A stretch of 64,000 nucleotides of DNA from Nitrospira sp. (GTDB taxonomy: Bacteria > Nitrospirota > Nitrospiria > Nitrospirales > Nitrospiraceae), in the NCBI GenBank assembly GCA_030692565.1, contig JAUYAO010000041.1:62001-126000 (forward strand), given 5' to 3'. Both the position numbers and the translations under genes were made by a program. Positions 37,002 through 46,660 of this stretch are shown piece by piece. The number at the start of each line of letters is the position of its first letter. The stretch's first letter is position 1. The notes beneath the pieces were generated by a model. The model worked only from the letters and a program-made list of their open reading frames with translations. It was not told where the DNA came from and ran no database searches.

Positions 37002-37047
37002 ACGACCCTCCTTTCTGACATCCATGCGCGGATGTATAGCATACTTC

Positions 37048-37695
37048 TCACGGCTTGAGGTGAAATCCTCGCGCCACAAGCGCCTGTTGAATCATCGCTC
37101 GATCGATCGGCCCTTCACGAATCATCCGCACACCGTCACACACACTCAACACCGTCGACGGCAATCCGCCCTGCGTGGGCCCGCTATCAACGATGGCATC
37201 GACCATGGTGCCGATTGTCCGTTCTACCTCTGCCGCGGTCTGAACCGGCGACTCCCCTGAGCGATTCGCACTCGTACCCGTCAAGGGTCCCGTATGTCGA
37301 AGAAGCTCCGCGAGAGCGGCGTGAGAAGTATGACGAACCCCCACTGTGCCGGTCCCCGCCGTGATAGCCGTTGGAAGTCCTGGACCGGCGGAAAACACCA
37401 GCGTCAGCGGTCCCGGCCAAAAAGCCTCCATCAGCACCTGCGCGGCAGGAGACACCTCGGCGACAAGATCCTGAAGCTGTGCCTGATCACCAATCAGAAT
37501 CAAAATAGGTTTGCCATCCGGTCGACCCTTAATGGAGAGCAGGCGCGCCACGGCTGCCCCATCGAGCGGATTCGCCCCTAAGCCATAATAGGTTTCTGTG
37601 GGAATCGCGAGCACCCCGCCGGCCTGCACCAATCGGGCAATCCGAGGGAACAGCACAGCTGAATCCGTTGCAGAGTACGACTCGATGACAGCCAT
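37048..37695 (-). CDS. tsaC: L-threonylcarbamoyladenylate synthase (Sua5/YrdC family)
   Basis: Makes TC-AMP from threonine, bicarbonate and ATP for t6A synthesis; the transferase TsaD is at 1264. 215 residues from ATG 37695: the YrdC core with IPTETYYGLGANP, SIKGRPDGKPILIL (KxR motif) and GTSANRSGE (SxN motif). A longer frame to 37827 would overlap purD. It starts 25 bases after the purD stop on the same strand. Confidence 0.92.
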   Translation of the reverse strand: MAVIESYSATDSAVLFPRIARLVQAGGVLAIPTETYYGLGANPLDGAAVARLLSIKGRPDGKPILILIGDQAQLQDLVAEVSPAAQVLMEAFWPGPLTLVFSAGPGLPTAITAGTGTVGVRHTSHAALAELLRHTGPLTGTSANRSGESPVQTAAEVERTIGTMVDAIVDSGPTQGGLPSTVLSVCDGVRMIREGPIDRAMIQQALVARGFHLKP

Positions 37696-37720
37696 GAAAG
37701 GTGCGGGATGCGTGGAACTG

Positions 37721-38992
37721 CTAGCTGCTGCGCCGAAGAGCGCGATGGGCAATGTCCGTCCGGTAATGCTGTCCGTCGAAAGAAATCTTCTGAACTCGTC
37801 GGTAGGCGGCCTGTTGCGCCTCCGCAATCGTGGCCCCTCGCCCGGTGACGCCTAACACCCGGCCACCGGCGGTCACCACGTCAGAGCCCTTTCGGACAGT
37901 TCCGGCATGAAACACCGTCGCTGAGGGCTCGCCGTCGGCAAGTCCGTGGATGGCCTTTCCCGTTTCATAACTGCCGGGATAGCCCTCCGACGTCATCACC
38001 ACACACACGGCACAGTCGTCATGCCACTCCACCGTCAACTGATCCAGCCGATGCTCAACGACGGCCTCGATCACATCGATGAGATCAGACTTGAGCAGCG
38101 GCAACACCACCTGCGTTTCAGGATCGCCCATGCGCGCATTGAACTCAAGCACATAGGGGACGCCCTTCACGACCATGATTCCGGCGTATAGCACACCTTG
38201 AAACGGAGAACCCATCCGGGACATCGCCGACACAATCGGCTGCAACACGTCGCGAGTGACCTGCATACGCAAGGCCGGGGTGCACAACGGAGCCGGGCAA
38301 TAGGCGCCCATGCCCCCCGTGTTGAGCCCCGTGTCGCCGTCGCCCACACGCTTGTGATCCTGTGCCGGCAACATGGGCACCACCGCCTTACCATCCGTAA
38401 ACGCCATGATGGTGAGTTCTTCGCCGTCGAGGAATTGTTCGATGAGCACGCGCTGGCCGGCCTGACCGAAGACGGCATATTCCATCGAATCGACGATCGC
38501 CTGCTTCGCCTGCTCGCGAGTGGTTGCAATGATCACGCCCTTGCCCTGGGCCAGCCCATCGGCCTTAATGACGACCGGGAGTTCGTGCGCCTCGACATAC
38601 GCGAGCGCCTCGTCCATCTTTTCAAAACTCTTCGCCCGCGCCGTTGGAATCTTGGCCAAGGCCATCACATCCTTCGAAAAGATCTTGCTGGACTCCAGCC
38701 GGGCGGCATTTTTGGTCGGACCAAAGATTTTCAACTTGGCCTTGCGAAACTCATCGACAATGCCGTTCGCCAGCGGCACTTCCGGGCCCACCACCGTCAG
38801 ATCAACCTGTTCCTTGATGACAAAATCTTTGAGCGCCGTAATATCGTCCGCCTTGATCGGCAGACAAGCCGCCAGCGACTCAATCCCGGCATTCCCCGGC
38901 GCACAGAAAATTTGCGGCTTCCGCGGACTCTGCGAGAGCTTCCACACCATCGTATGTTCGCGCCCACCGCTCCCGACGACAAGAATCTTCAC
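37721..38992 (-). CDS. purD: Phosphoribosylamine-glycine ligase
   Basis: Second step of purine synthesis: ATP-grasp ligation of glycine to phosphoribosylamine. Residues: VKILVVGSGGREHTMVWKL at the start, GPEVPLANG, VVIKADGLAQGKGV and EFNARMGDPETQV. The GTG at 38992 is chosen since the extra residues from a GTG at 39019 fall in an inverted repeat and are not family-like. 423 residues, typical. tsaC follows on the same strand. Confidence 0.95.
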   Translation of the reverse strand: MKILVVGSGGREHTMVWKLSQSPRKPQIFCAPGNAGIESLAACLPIKADDITALKDFVIKEQVDLTVVGPEVPLANGIVDEFRKAKLKIFGPTKNAARLESSKIFSKDVMALAKIPTARAKSFEKMDEALAYVEAHELPVVIKADGLAQGKGVIIATTREQAKQAIVDSMEYAVFGQAGQRVLIEQFLDGEELTIMAFTDGKAVVPMLPAQDHKRVGDGDTGLNTGGMGAYCPAPLCTPALRMQVTRDVLQPIVSAMSRMGSPFQGVLYAGIMVVKGVPYVLEFNARMGDPETQVVLPLLKSDLIDVIEAVVEHRLDQLTVEWHDDCAVCVVMTSEGYPGSYETGKAIHGLADGEPSATVFHAGTVRKGSDVVTAGGRVLGVTGRGATIAEAQQAAYRRVQKISFDGQHYRTDIAHRALRRSS

Positions 38993-39012
38993 AAGGAACC
39001 CTTTCGTAACGG

Positions 39013-39125
39013 GTGACACGTGACTGGTGACAAGTGAAAATTCAATACGGACATGCAGGGGAAATTGGGGATGATTCTATTCAGCCCGTTGGCAAACTGA
39101 TCACTTATCACATGTCACTCGTCAC
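39013..39125. repeat. Imperfect inverted repeat between purH and purD
   Basis: Left arm 39013-39037 and right arm 39101-39125 are inverted copies matching at 20 of 25 positions, each built of repeated GTGAC/GTGAT words. Possible terminator-like structure or dispersed palindrome in the purH-purD spacer. Confidence 0.45.
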
Positions 39126-39131
39126 GGCCTG

Positions 39132-40685
39132 TCAATGGCGGAAGTGGCGCATGCCCGTCATAATCATCGCCAACCCCTGCTCGTCCGCCGCCTTAATGAT
39201 TTCGGCATCGCGAATCGAGCCGCCCGGCTGAATCACCGCCGTAATCCCGGCTTGCGCCGCCGCATCCAGACCGTCGCGGAACGGGAAAAACGCGTCCGAG
39301 GCCATCACGCAGCCCTTCACCGGCATCTGCGCTTTCATCACCGCCAGCTTCACGCTATCGACGCGGCTCATTTGCCCGGCACCGATCCCGACCGTCTGGC
39401 CAGGCATCGCGTAAATGATGGCGTTTGACTTCACATGTTTGCAGACCTTCCAGGCGAAGGCGCAGGCCGCATACTCCTCGTCCGTCGGCTTGCGCGCCGT
39501 CGGGACTTGCAGCGTACGAAGGTCCGTCAACACACCCAAATCGCGATCCTGCACGATCAACCCGCCGACGAGTTTCTTGAGGTCGAGTCCCACCTGCGGC
39601 ACCTTCGTGAGCGGCCCGACGTCGAGCAACCGCAGATCCTTCTTGCGCTTGAGTTCGGCCAGCGCATCCTCGGCAAACCCGGGAGCAATCACCACTTCGA
39701 CGAACGTTGAGGTGATTTCCTTGGCGGTGGCCAGATCGACCGGCCGGTTGAACGCCAGCACGCCACCGAACGCCGAGACCGGATCCGTCGCACGCGCCTT
39801 CACATAGGCTTCGACCGGCGTCGCGCCCAGCGCCACACCGCAAGGATTGTTGTGCTTGATGATCGCGACCGCACACTCGTCATATTCTTTCGCCAGCTCG
39901 AGGGCCGAATTCGCGTCGAGGAAGTTGTTGTACGACATCGCCTTCCCGTGCAGAATTTTCCCGCGCGACACCGACGGCTCATTAGAGTTAAATTCGCGAT
40001 AGAACGCGCCCTGCTGGTGAGGATTCTCTCCGTACCGCAACGTCTCCGCCAACTCGAATTGCAGCGAGAGGATCTTGGGGAACTTCACATCTCCGCCCTG
40101 CACCTGCTTTTCGAGATAGCCCGCAATCAGGCTGTCATAGCGCGCCGTATGCTGAAACACCTTCATGGCCAGCTCGCGACGCAACCCAGGCGGAACCGTC
40201 CCCGCCTTTGCCGCATCCAATACGCGCGTATAGTCCGCCGGATCGACCACGACCAGCACATCTTCATGATTCTTCGCCGCAGAGCGCAGCATCGACGGAC
40301 CGCCGATATCGATATTCTCAATCGCTTCTTCGAAGGGGCAGTTCGGCTTCGCAATAGTGGCTTCAAAGGGATAGAGATTCACCACCACGACATCGATCGG
40401 GCCGATATTGTGCTGTTTCATCTGATCGACATGAGCCGGCACCGAGCGACGACCGAGCAACCCACCATGGATCTTCGGATGGAGCGTTTTCACACGACCA
40501 TCAAGAATCTCCGGCGAGCCCGTGTACGTCGCCACATCCGTGACCTTCACGCCCGCGTCACGCAAAGCCTTGGCCGTCCCGCCCGTCGAGAGAATTTCTG
40601 CCCCAAGAGCCTCCAAGCCCTTGGCCATCTCAATGACTCCCGTTTTATCTGAAACACTAATCAGCGCCCGCTTGATGCTGGCCAT
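39132..40685 (-). CDS. purH: Bifunctional AICAR formyltransferase / IMP cyclohydrolase
   Basis: Last two steps of IMP synthesis. 517 residues from ATG 40685 (GGAGTGA upstream). N-terminal MGS-like cyclohydrolase domain ([35 protein letters not shown]) and C-terminal transformylase domain ([37 protein letters not shown]). Followed by purD on the same strand after ~140 bases. A longer frame to 40811 adds unconserved residues. Confidence 0.96.
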   Translation of the reverse strand: MASIKRALISVSDKTGVIEMAKGLEALGAEILSTGGTAKALRDAGVKVTDVATYTGSPEILDGRVKTLHPKIHGGLLGRRSVPAHVDQMKQHNIGPIDVVVVNLYPFEATIAKPNCPFEEAIENIDIGGPSMLRSAAKNHEDVLVVVDPADYTRVLDAAKAGTVPPGLRRELAMKVFQHTARYDSLIAGYLEKQVQGGDVKFPKILSLQFELAETLRYGENPHQQGAFYREFNSNEPSVSRGKILHGKAMSYNNFLDANSALELAKEYDECAVAIIKHNNPCGVALGATPVEAYVKARATDPVSAFGGVLAFNRPVDLATAKEITSTFVEVVIAPGFAEDALAELKRKKDLRLLDVGPLTKVPQVGLDLKKLVGGLIVQDRDLGVLTDLRTLQVPTARKPTDEEYAACAFAWKVCKHVKSNAIIYAMPGQTVGIGAGQMSRVDSVKLAVMKAQMPVKGCVMASDAFFPFRDGLDAAAQAGITAVIQPGGSIRDAEIIKAADEQGLAMIMTGMRHFRH

Positions 40686-41003
40686 GTCGTCACTCCTTAC
40701 AGAAATGCTCGATAAAGTAATGGTTTGTATCTTGGAAGGCGGGCGAAGGATAGCAAATGGATCAGGGAAGTTCAAGAATGGGTCCGAGCAGACGCCAAGC
40801 AAGAAGTTCACTTCAGAAATACTGCATTCTCTTTCTAATGTGCGGACTGAACCTTGGCCTTGACCTCACCCTCTCAGCCCCCTCTACATCCGTAGGGTAG
40901 ACTACGCCCCCGTCCAGCGACTATGATGCCGATGTCGAGAAGTATTAGTCATCCAAGCTCTTCACCACAAGGGAAGAGTTCCATTCATCATCGAGGCTCC
41001 ACA
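40686..41003. other. Divergent spacer upstream of the He_PIG lipoprotein
   Basis: No gene is supported. It must hold the purH promoter (minus strand) and the promoter of the lipoprotein gene. A weak TTGACC with an 18-base or 17-base spaced TCTACA is seen around 40860-40890 but is not convincing. Confidence 0.3.
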
Positions 41004-43619
41004 ATGGGTACGCATATTTTTAGCCGACACACAATCTGGACCGTCTTCGTGTCACTCCTCGTCGCTCTAGGCATGGGAGCCTGTTCAGACGTGTCGAATG
41101 CTCCGGCGCCTGTTGCGGGACCAGGGCCATTAGCAATATTGACGGCATCACCATTACCGGACGGCACCGTCAATCAAGCATATAACCTCACGCTGACTCC
41201 TTCGGGGGGCACGTCTCCCTATACCTGGAGTTTGGCCGCTAATTCACCACAACTCCCGGCCGGGCTCTCGTTGAATGCGTCCACAGGAGCCATCACCGGT
41301 ACCCCGCCTAATGCGGTGACCAGTAATACTGAATTCAAGTTGGTAGACTCGAAGGGCGAGACGGTCCAAAAGGTGCTTCCAATCACCATCAATCAGGCCC
41401 CGGTTCCTTTAGGCATTGTCACTAATTCACTTCCTTCAGGGTCCATCAATCAACCCTATGCCGTTGCTTTAGGTCCGAATGGCGGCACCTCTCCATATAC
41501 ATGGGCGCTCAAAGCTGGCTCACCACCGCTGCCAAGTGGACTCTCGCTCAACTCCGGGGGGGTTATTTCTGGGACACCCACCGTGACAAGCAATGCCACC
41601 CATACGTTTACACTGACAGATGCAACCGCCCTGACGGTCGAAAAAGCCCTGCAATTAACTATTAGTGCCATCCCTCTGTCGATCACAACCAGCTCACTCC
41701 CACAGGGGACGGCAAACCAATCCTATAGTGCGCAATTGGTTTTTGCTGGAGGCACGGGGAGCAAGACATGGGGACTTGCAGGAGGATCTCCTGCTCTCCC
41801 TAACGGATTGACACTGAATCCATCAAGCGGCTTAATAAGCGGGATCCCATCCGGAACCAGCAACCAAAACTATACCTTCACCGTCACTGACCAAACTCCA
41901 CCGACACCTCAGACAGCGAGCGCGGTCCTACAACTAGTTGTCGGCGCGGCACCACCAACCTTAATTATCACGACACCCGGAACATCCTCTCTGCCAAGTG
42001 GCTCAGTGGGCTCTGCCTATAACACTTCCCTGATCGCCACAGGAGGAACAGGGGCGCAAACTTGGAGCATTACCAGTGGAACACTCCCCAATGGCCTAAC
42101 GCTCACCCCCTCAACGGGAGCTATTACTGGGACGCCACAACTAGGCAGTAACGGGATATCGTCCATAACGGTTCGAGTTCAAGATTCAGGAAGTCCGCAG
42201 CAGTCTGCGCAAAAGACATTATCGATTACGATCGGTCTACCAGCGGCACCGAATATTACGACAACCTCGCTTCCGGCGGGAACATTCAATGTAGCCTATA
42301 GCCAGACACCCTCGATCACGGGAGGCTTTGGCACTCTTGTCTGGGGGATCACCAGTGGAGGTCTTCCCTCAGGCCTTAGCCTTAATACCTCAAACGGAAA
42401 CATTTTCGGCACTCCGACCAGCACTGGCACTTCTAACTTTACCTTGCGGGTCCAGGACCAAACATCCCAATTCGATGATCAGACACTGTCAATTGCGATC
42501 AATCCCCCTGCTCCCCCCTCAATAAATTCGTTCACACTCCCAACGGGAACCGTGATCCAGGCCTACCCCGCCACGCAACTCACAGCCACCGGAGGAGCAG
42601 CTCCCTTGACGTGGACAGTAACTCCGGCGCTACCGGGAGGGCTAACCATAGCTCCCTCAACTGGAATCATCAGCGGTACCCCAACAAGTGGCAGCAATGG
42701 AGTGACGACACATACATTTAGAGCCACCGATTCGACCCAGCCAATCAATCAATTTGGTGAACTGACGCGAACCTTGACTATCAATGCCGATGTCACGGCT
42801 GTGACAATCTCGACCCCCTCGCTACCATCCGGCACTGTGGGCCAAAGCTACTCGGGCCAACTCGCGGCGTCAGGCGGGACGACACCCTATACATTTAGCG
42901 TCAACACCGGCTCATCACTGCCGGCCGGGCTCGCGGTGAGTGCATCAGGAGCCATTACCGGCATACCGACGGCAACTAATTCTAGCGCTACGACATTCAA
43001 AGTACTCGATTCCACAAGTCCAAACCAACAGTCCACCACCAAGGCGTTAGCGATTACGATTGCTGCTGCGCCACCGCCTCTCACGATCTCCACGACGACA
43101 CTCCCAACAGGCACAGTTGGACAAGCCTATAGCGGCCAACTCGTAGGCTTTGGTGGCACACCGGCATATCAGTGGTCAGTAACTCCGGCACTACCAGCCA
43201 ATTTACAACTCGATCAATCAACTGGAGCAATTACCGGAACACCGGGAGCCAATAGCAGCACCTCATATACATTCACTTTGCAGGATAGTGCAGCCCAATC
43301 GGTCCAAAAATCGCTGACCTTAACAATTAACGCTGCACCATTACCTTTAACCATTACCACCGGTTCACCGCTCCCTGATGGTAAAGTCGGCGTTGCGTAT
43401 GGCCCTGTTACCCTAGACGCCTCAGGTGGAGCGCCAGCCTATACCTGGTCATCAGTCGTGACACCTGCGTTACCGACAGGACTAACATTTGATGCGCCCA
43501 CACATACAATTAGCGGAACACCTTTGGCGGCTGAACCTGCTACGGCTCATACTTTTACCGTCCAGGATTCAACGCTACTTTCAGCAGGTAAGGCATTAAG
43601 CCTGACAATCAACCCGTAG
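41004..43619 (+). CDS. Lipoprotein with nine putative-Ig (He_PIG) repeats
   Basis: 871 residues from ATG 41004. Signal peptide with lipobox GMGAC, then a short linker (DVSNAPAPVAGPGP) and nine repeats of ~90 residues. Each follows SLPxGxxxxxY, ASGGxxPYxWxxxxxLPxGL and GxIxGTPT, the putative-Ig/cadherin-like pattern found in bacterial surface and adhesion proteins. No catalytic domain or C-terminal anchor is visible. Probably outer-membrane-attached and exposed. Base composition looks lower in GC than the core genes. It has a paralogue at 43809 with the same leader and linker, and a fragment at 50298. Confidence 0.85.
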   Translation: MGTHIFSRHTIWTVFVSLLVALGMGACSDVSNAPAPVAGPGPLAILTASPLPDGTVNQAYNLTLTPSGGTSPYTWSLAANSPQLPAGLSLNASTGAITGTPPNAVTSNTEFKLVDSKGETVQKVLPITINQAPVPLGIVTNSLPSGSINQPYAVALGPNGGTSPYTWALKAGSPPLPSGLSLNSGGVISGTPTVTSNATHTFTLTDATALTVEKALQLTISAIPLSITTSSLPQGTANQSYSAQLVFAGGTGSKTWGLAGGSPALPNGLTLNPSSGLISGIPSGTSNQNYTFTVTDQTPPTPQTASAVLQLVVGAAPPTLIITTPGTSSLPSGSVGSAYNTSLIATGGTGAQTWSITSGTLPNGLTLTPSTGAITGTPQLGSNGISSITVRVQDSGSPQQSAQKTLSITIGLPAAPNITTTSLPAGTFNVAYSQTPSITGGFGTLVWGITSGGLPSGLSLNTSNGNIFGTPTSTGTSNFTLRVQDQTSQFDDQTLSIAINPPAPPSINSFTLPTGTVIQAYPATQLTATGGAAPLTWTVTPALPGGLTIAPSTGIISGTPTSGSNGVTTHTFRATDSTQPINQFGELTRTLTINADVTAVTISTPSLPSGTVGQSYSGQLAASGGTTPYTFSVNTGSSLPAGLAVSASGAITGIPTATNSSATTFKVLDSTSPNQQSTTKALAITIAAAPPPLTISTTTLPTGTVGQAYSGQLVGFGGTPAYQWSVTPALPANLQLDQSTGAITGTPGANSSTSYTFTLQDSAAQSVQKSLTLTINAAPLPLTITTGSPLPDGKVGVAYGPVTLDASGGAPAYTWSSVVTPALPTGLTFDAPTHTISGTPLAAEPATAHTFTVQDSTLLSAGKALSLTINP

Positions 43620-43668
43620 ATAACTTCGTTGCGCCAATTGTACTGAGTTACGTGCATCGCTCCTTTCC

Positions 43669-43703
43669 CTCCCCTTCGTAGGGGAGACAAGCTCAGGGTT
43701 TTT
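43669..43703 (+). terminator. Weak hairpin-T-run after the first He_PIG gene
   Basis: CTCCCC-TTCGTA-GGGGAG (43669-43686) followed by GTTTTT at about 43698-43703. The stem is only 6 bp. Confidence 0.35.
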
Positions 43704-43808
43704 CCTGTATGATCCACAAATAATTTCAACCGAGCGCAAACCGGCCATCAGCCTACACTTGCTCGGAATGCTGTCTGATTTCATTGCCAGGATTTCGAAG
43801 AGATCGTC

Positions 43809-45026
43809 GTGCGGATATTAACCCTGACGAGACCCAGCCTGATGAGCAACCCAGCGAGAGCCCTTGCGAATCTGTGGACTCTTGGCCTGATACTCCTCCT
43901 CGCAATTGGAGCTGCGTCGTGCGGCGACGTCTCTAACGCTCCAGCCCCGGCACCAGGACCAGGCGCCTTAACCATCACAACATCGTCCCTGCCGGCAGGA
44001 ACGGTGAATCAACCCTATGCCACCGCGATAGGGGGGGCCGGCGGGATCACTCCCTACAGCTGGGCTGTCACGCCAGGACTCCCGGCTAATCTGACCTTCG
44101 ACACTGCCACTGGCGCCATCACAGGAATCCCGGCAGCGCAGGGAACCAGTCCGCTCACCTTTACCCTGTCCGACTCTTCATCGCCTCGGCAATCTGTCCA
44201 GAAACCGCTTTCTCTCACGGTCAATCCCGCCCCAGCAGTCCTATCGATTGTCACTACATCACTCCCGAGTGGGAATGTCGGGCAGGTCTATAACCAGACC
44301 GTGCAGGCGACTGGCGGGACCGGTGCGCTGGATTGGACTATCTCAGCGGGGACACTTCCACAGAACCTGAATTTGAATGCGACGACCGGTGTGATTTCCG
44401 GAACGCCAAATGCCCCGGGTACGTCGTCGTTTACAGTTCGCGTCGCCGACACGACAGGACAAGCCGACACACAGGCCCTCTCAATCCTTATCAACCCAGC
44501 TATTCCGCCGAATATCACCACTACATCTCTTCCAGGCGCAACCGTCAACCAGGCCTATAACCAGACACTCCAAGCTACGGGCGGAACAGGGACGCTTGCG
44601 TGGAGCGTATCAGTAGGATCGCTGCCAACGAATCTCGCCTTGAACTCAGCTGGAATCATTTCAGGCACCCCGACCAATTTAGGCACTGCGAACTTTACGG
44701 TGAGGGTGACCGATGCGCTATCTCAGTCAGACACCCAGCCGCTTTCAATCTCCGTCACTACTGCACTGACAATCACGACGGGCTCAGCGAGTTGCAGAGT
44801 CAATCGGAATTGCAACACCACATTGGCTGCGTCCGGCGGTTCCACACCCTACACATGGAGCCTCAATGCAGGATCTCAACCGCTCCCAGCCGGACTCAAA
44901 TTGAGCGCAGCAGGCGTCATCAGCGGCACCCCAACGGTTATCGGATCAACGTCACCGACGTTCAGAGTGCAGGACTCAGCCGGTCGCTCTGCTACGAAGC
45001 AGCTGACGGTAGCGATTACTTCCTAA
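43809..45026 (+). CDS. Second He_PIG-repeat lipoprotein
   Basis: 405 residues, GTG start. Lipobox GAASC, linker DVSNAPAPAPGPGA that nearly matches the linker of the 41004 gene, then four repeats of the same type; the fourth is degenerate with SASCRVNRNC, which may be a disulfide. Tandem paralogue of the preceding gene. Only 11 bases after its stop begins the first duplicated dnaE promoter and head (45038), the arrangement also seen at 50819-50873. So this gene family was ancestrally the upstream neighbour of dnaE. Confidence 0.82.
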   Translation: MRILTLTRPSLMSNPARALANLWTLGLILLLAIGAASCGDVSNAPAPAPGPGALTITTSSLPAGTVNQPYATAIGGAGGITPYSWAVTPGLPANLTFDTATGAITGIPAAQGTSPLTFTLSDSSSPRQSVQKPLSLTVNPAPAVLSIVTTSLPSGNVGQVYNQTVQATGGTGALDWTISAGTLPQNLNLNATTGVISGTPNAPGTSSFTVRVADTTGQADTQALSILINPAIPPNITTTSLPGATVNQAYNQTLQATGGTGTLAWSVSVGSLPTNLALNSAGIISGTPTNLGTANFTVRVTDALSQSDTQPLSISVTTALTITTGSASCRVNRNCNTTLAASGGSTPYTWSLNAGSQPLPAGLKLSAAGVISGTPTVIGSTSPTFRVQDSAGRSATKQLTVAITS

Positions 45027-45037
45027 TCGCCATCAGG

Positions 45038-45067
45038 TTGACTTCCCCTTCCCCGCCCTCCTAGATT
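45038..45067 (+). promoter_or_regulatory. Duplicate of the dnaE promoter (copy 1)
   Basis: TTGACT, 18-base spacer, TAGATT, then 6 bases to ATG. Same layout and nearly the same sequence as the genuine dnaE promoter at 52809; -35 intact and -10 with one change. Confidence 0.65.
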
Positions 45068-45073
45068 CCGACC

Positions 45074-45145
45074 ATGGCTTCGTCCTTCGTTCATCTCCAC
45101 CTGCACACCCAATTCAGCCTCCTCGACGGCGCTCAATCGGACTGA
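45074..45145 (+). pseudogene. dnaE: Duplicated 5' end of dnaE (copy 1)
   Basis: Reads MASSFVHLHLHTQFSLLDGA exactly as DnaE, then a stop after 23 codons. Removing the one extra C after the GCT codon 20 restores the DnaE frame (AAT CGG ...), so it is a frame-shifted dnaE head, not a separate gene. Homology ends within a few bases of the stop. The changes in the first 20 codons are synonymous relative to dnaE. Confidence 0.9.
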
Positions 45146-45219
45146 TCCGCCACTTCCGCTTTTCAGGAGCCCCGCGCACAGGTGATACCGTATCGCCCTC
45201 GGAAAGGGTCTGTCGGCTG

Positions 45220-45228
45220 TGGTAATAT
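45220..45228 (+). promoter_or_regulatory. Extended -10 promoter of brnT
   Basis: TGG-TAATAT ends 8 bases before the brnT GTG. No clear -35 and no ribosome-binding site, consistent with a leaderless transcript. Confidence 0.45.
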
Positions 45229-45236
45229 TCTGAGTC

Positions 45237-45530
45237 GTGACAACTCGACACTATGGGGATTTTGAATGGGATGAGACGAAGGCCCTCGCAAACCGTCTCA
45301 AACATGACGTGCCCTTTGAGGAAGCCCTCACGGCTTTCGCAGATCCACTGGCGATTGATGCGCCCGACCGATATATACCGGGACGGCTTGTATTGATTGG
45401 CCATTCGGCGCGTGGCCGGATACTATTCGTCGTGTATGAAGAACGAGGAGACCGCATTCGGTTAATCAGCGCGCGAAAAGCCTCGCCCATCCAAAGGAGA
45501 AAATATGAAAAAGACCTCGACGCATCGTAA
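45237..45530 (+). CDS. brnT: BrnT family toxin
   Basis: 97 residues, GTG start. BrnT is a RelE-fold ribonuclease toxin. Pattern: FEWDETKALANRLKHDVPFEEA, FADP, RLVLIGHSARGRILFVVYEE and ISARKASPIQRRKYE, which are the family landmarks. The antitoxin frame starts inside its 3' end (26-base overlap), so expression is coupled. First cassette after the duplicated dnaE head. Confidence 0.9.
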   Translation: MTTRHYGDFEWDETKALANRLKHDVPFEEALTAFADPLAIDAPDRYIPGRLVLIGHSARGRILFVVYEERGDRIRLISARKASPIQRRKYEKDLDAS

Positions 45531-45774
45531 GCCAATTCCGCCGGAAGACGCGTTAGAGCGATACGATTGGGGCAAGGCCGTCCGAGGGCGACACGCACAT
45601 CGTTTTCCGAAAGGCGCCCTCGCCGTAGTCATCGCTCCTGAACTACGGCGGCACTTCTCGACGGCGGATGCTGTCAACGACGGATTGCGCGTGTTGCTGA
45701 AGATGGCGACGCTGGCAAAGACGAGTAGTCCGCCTAAGCAGATGCGGACAGGGAAACGGCGAGAGGTCGCATAA
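45505..45774 (+). CDS. BrnA-position antitoxin
   Basis: 89 residues immediately overlapping brnT. Contains RYDWGKAVRGRHAHRF at the N-terminus and a C-terminal helical segment (FSTADAVNDGLRVLLKMA), consistent with an antitoxin that binds DNA through a ribbon-helix-helix-like part. Assignment rests largely on position after BrnT; sequence similarity to canonical BrnA is not obvious to me. Confidence 0.65.
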   Translation: MKKTSTHRKPIPPEDALERYDWGKAVRGRHAHRFPKGALAVVIAPELRRHFSTADAVNDGLRVLLKMATLAKTSSPPKQMRTGKRREVA

Positions 45775-45869
45775 GCTGGCCCAGGGCTGCACACGCCATG
45801 CTATGTTGCCGAGATCGAGATGATTTGGGGTCAGACATGAGTATTGACTTTCGTCCTACCAGCCTCAGT

Positions 45870-45950
45870 CTAAGCAGCGGTCAGCGGGGAGATGTGATTG
45901 ATCGTACCCTTGATGTTCCGCGCAGCCTCCCACAAGTCCACCGCACGCTG
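45870..45950 (-). pseudogene. higA: 3' fragment of higA
   Basis: Encodes only the last 26 residues of the HigA protein found at 51320 (from the QRAVDLWEAARN segment to the stop). It breaks off at GCTG and is joined to the REP copy R1. DNA just beyond R1 (about 45984-46047) matches the region upstream of higB (about 51964-52027). So a higBA locus lost its centre here and has a REP end at the scar. Confidence 0.85.
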
Positions 45951-45958
45951 AGGAAAGA

Positions 45959-45983
45959 GATGGGGTCATTGCTTGACTTTGCA
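45959..45983 (+). repeat. REP/RAYT end sequence, copy R1
   Basis: GATGGGGTCATTGCTTGACT and TTGCA following; identical to the left end of the RAYT element at 49295. Lies between the higA fragment and the DUF6883/DUF4926 cassette. Confidence 0.9.
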
Positions 45984-46309
45984 CCTCGGCTCGGACCGAC
46001 AGGTATGAACCGCCGCACAGGACAGTTTCGCGGCGCGGGGCGGGAGTCTGGTTCATCTGGTCTGGTTCGTCTGTCTCGTGTGGTTGGTTCGATGAACACG
46101 AGAGACAAGACAGATCCGCAGACCGGAGAAACCACCCTGGGGTCGTCGTTCGGAAAGCGTTGATCGTCCGGCTACCAGCTGCCCCATATTTCCTACAGCC
46201 TCCAATCTGTGTAGAATACCGCAACGCTCGTCCCCTCCATCCTCACTCCGCCTTCAGCGGCAAGTGATGAATCGAGAGGAGCGCCAAGGCCACGCATTCC
46301 GCGATCTCA

Positions 46310-46660
46310 ATGACTATTCCCAACGCTGCCAACTGCATTGTCGAAGCAGAAAAGGTGAGGGACTATTTGCTCAACCTCTCTCATCCGGCAGGGAAGAGTA
46401 AGGCAGCATTCTTCACGATGATGGGTTTCCGGCAGCAAGACTGGGAAGTTTTGGCGACAGTCTTGGGCCAGATGGTGCGTAACTCTCCAGTGACAATAAG
46501 CATGACATCTCGCCATGGGCAGAAGTATATTGTAGACGGTGCGTTGGTCGCGCCAACTGGCCAACTGCCTCTCATTCGCACGGTGTGGGTTGTTGATACA
46601 GGAACCGATAGGCCGCGGTTGGTCACGGCCTATCCAATGAACCAGGAGTCACGATCATGA
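46310..46660 (+). CDS. DUF6883 family protein, putative toxin-like partner
   Basis: 116 residues: KVRDYLLNLSHPAGKSKAAFF, QQDWEVLATVL, GQKYIVDGALVAPTGQ and RTVWVVDTGTDRPRLVTAYP, which is the DUF6883 pattern. Function unknown. The ATGA overlap with DUF4926 and the place in an array of toxin-antitoxin pairs suggest a toxin-immunity or toxin-antitoxin cassette; that is inference. An upstream TAGAAT at about 46210 may be the promoter. Confidence 0.75.
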   Translation: MTIPNAANCIVEAEKVRDYLLNLSHPAGKSKAAFFTMMGFRQQDWEVLATVLGQMVRNSPVTISMTSRHGQKYIVDGALVAPTGQLPLIRTVWVVDTGTDRPRLVTAYPMNQESRS

